A DNA stretch of 13,659 nucleotides, taken from an uncultured Peptococcaceae bacterium (lineage in GTDB: Bacteria > Bacillota > Dehalobacteriia > UBA4068). Below the pieces are notes generated by a model. That model searched no databases, was not told where the DNA came from, and worked only from the letters and a program-made list of their open reading frames with translations. The stretch is taken from the NCBI GenBank assembly GCA_947307285.1, contig CAMZIS010000013.1, positions 1 to 13,659 of the forward strand, written 5' to 3'. A program made the translations under genes and the position numbers. Below, piece after piece: positions 12,594 through 13,659 of the stretch (positions are counted from its first letter, which is position 1; every line of letters starts with the position of its first letter).

Positions 12594-13659
12594 ATGAGAA
12601 GGTTCATCATCGTGGTCATGGATTCGGTGGGCTGCGGCGAGCTGCCGGACGCCGCCGCCTATAACAGCGTGGGCGCCCATACGCTGGGCCATATCGCGTC
12701 CTACAGGCCGCTGCATTTGCCGAATATGCAGCGTCTGGGCCTGGGCAATATCGTCGAACTGTCGCACGTCCCGCCGGTGGACGAGCCCGAAGGCGCCTGG
12801 TGCAAAATGGCCGAGCGCACCGCCGGCATGGACACCACCTCCGGACATTGGGAGATCGCCGGACTGGTGTTGGACCGGCCCTTGCCCACCTATCCGGATG
12901 GGTTCCCGACAGAGGTGACGGATCGTCTGAAAGAGGCCTTTGGCTGCGATATCCTGGGCAACTGCGTGGCCTCCGGCACTCAGATCATCAAGGACCTGGG
13001 TGAAGAGCACATGCGCACCGGCAAGCCCATCGTCTACACCTCCGCTGATTCGGTGCTGCAGATCGCCTGCCACGAGCAGGTCTACAGCCCGGAGCAGCTG
13101 TACGAGCTGTGTCGTAAAGCGCGGGATATCATGCAGGGCCCCCACGGCGTGGGCCGCATCATCGCCCGTCCCTTTTTGGGCAGCTGCGCCGCGGATTTCT
13201 GGCGCACGGAAAACAGACACGATTTTTCCCTGTAGCCTCCGGCGGGCGGCCTGCTGCAGCGTGTAAAGGAAGCCGGTCTGCCCGTGGTCAGCATCGGCAA
13301 GATAAACGACATTTTTGCCGGCTGCGATATCACGGACGTCCTGCCTGGCCATGATAACGCCCAATCGCAGGAATCGCTGTACAAGGCCCTGGACAGCTTC
13401 GACAGGGGACTGATCTTCGCTAATTTCGTGGATTTTGATATGGTCTACGGCCATCGAAATAACGTGGAAGGCTACGCGGCGGCGCTGGAAGCCTTTGACG
13501 CAGGCCTGCCGGCAGCCCTGGACAAGCTGGGGCCGGAGGACGTCCTGGCCGTCACCGCGGATCACGGCAACGATCCCACCACCATGGGCACGGATCATAA
13601 CCGGGAATACGTGCCGCTGTTGCTGGTCGGGCCCCGGGTGCGGCCCGTTCCTCTGGGCC
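12594..13659 (+). pseudogene. deoB: Phosphopentomutase (DeoB) interrupted by an in-frame amber codon; 3' end outside window
   Basis: Phosphopentomutase interconverts (deoxy)ribose 1-phosphate and 5-phosphate in nucleoside salvage; it is an alkaline-phosphatase-fold, Mn-dependent enzyme. The first 213 codons are intact: Asp10 in VVMDSVGCGELPDA, the phospho-threonine motif DTTSGHWE (80-87), SGTQIIKDLGEEHM and YTSADSVLQIACHE (Asp152). After RHDFSL comes TAG (13233-13235), and the same frame continues as PPAGGLLQRV for 141 more codons without another stop to the window edge. That part includes NFVDFDMVYGHR and VTADHGNDPTTMGTDH, which hold most metal ligands, so a product ending at TAG should be inactive. 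The stop replaces a codon that is Lys in Bacillus (RHDYALKP), so one base change (AAG or GAG to TAG) explains it. TAG also ends folE and xerD here, so it is not a general sense codon. AAAGGAG precedes the ATG by 6 nt. It may be a recent pseudogene, a sequencing error or a readthrough case. Confidence 0.88.

Noticed and set aside
12579..13598. Minus-strand frame of 339 codons across deoB, a possible reason to doubt the deoB amber codon
   Set aside because: The plus-strand deoB motifs continue on both sides of the TAG in the same frame; the antisense frame lacks any domain.

Overview
The window looks like a chromosomal segment of a high-GC (about 60% by eye) anaerobic member of the Bacillota. 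Evidence: a sodium-pumping biotin-dependent decarboxylase (carrier plus beta subunit), strong AGGAGG-type ribosome binding sites, a DinG helicase with an N-terminal exonuclease as in Bacillota, and three sporulation-family genes (a SpoVM-like micro-protein, a SpoVB-like flippase, SpoIIM). The order spoIIM - xerD - deoB resembles the Bacillus subtilis order spoIIM-fur-yqzK-xerD-deoB. A spore-forming, or formerly spore-forming, relative of the Negativicutes or Clostridia fits best. The genus cannot be fixed from this sequence.

Layout. 1-1592: end of a biotin carrier subunit gene and a complete membrane beta subunit gene of a Na+-translocating decarboxylase, closed by a textbook UUCG terminator. 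1619-4431: exonuclease-DinG helicase, whose promoter sits so close to the start codon that the mRNA may be leaderless. 4428-4617: a compact unit with promoter, 29-codon gene and hairpin terminator; the peptide resembles SpoVM. 4772-5134 (minus): small four-helix membrane protein of the TIGR04086/YrzE type, divergent from folE. 5191-7215: promoter and tightly packed folE-lepB-surE operon. 7205-8689 (minus): SpoVB-like flippase, converging on surE with an 11-bp overlap. 8741-10912: monocistronic EF-G-like GTPase with its own promoter and terminator. 10912-13659: spoIIM-xerD-deoB; deoB carries an in-frame amber codon in otherwise intact coding sequence and runs off the right edge.

How the genes fit together. 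The decarboxylase makes a sodium gradient from a carboxylic- or amino-acid fermentation, and with the EF-G-like gene it shows the most biased codon use, suggesting high expression. folE, lepB and surE are housekeeping genes (pterin synthesis, signal peptide removal, nucleotide phosphatase). SpoIIM (forespore engulfment), SpoVB (cortex precursor flipping) and SpoVM (coat anchoring) act at different stages of endospore formation in the mother cell; in B. subtilis all three are under sigma-E. Sigma-E-like elements can be proposed here for spoIIM and the SpoVM-like gene, but only tentatively, because a perfect sigma-E -10 octamer also occurs in what looks like an ordinary sigma-A promoter of folE.

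No mobile element, CRISPR array, phage, defence system, rRNA or tRNA was seen. The items most worth a second look are the SpoVM-like mini-gene, the amber codon in deoB and the probable leaderless dinG transcript.
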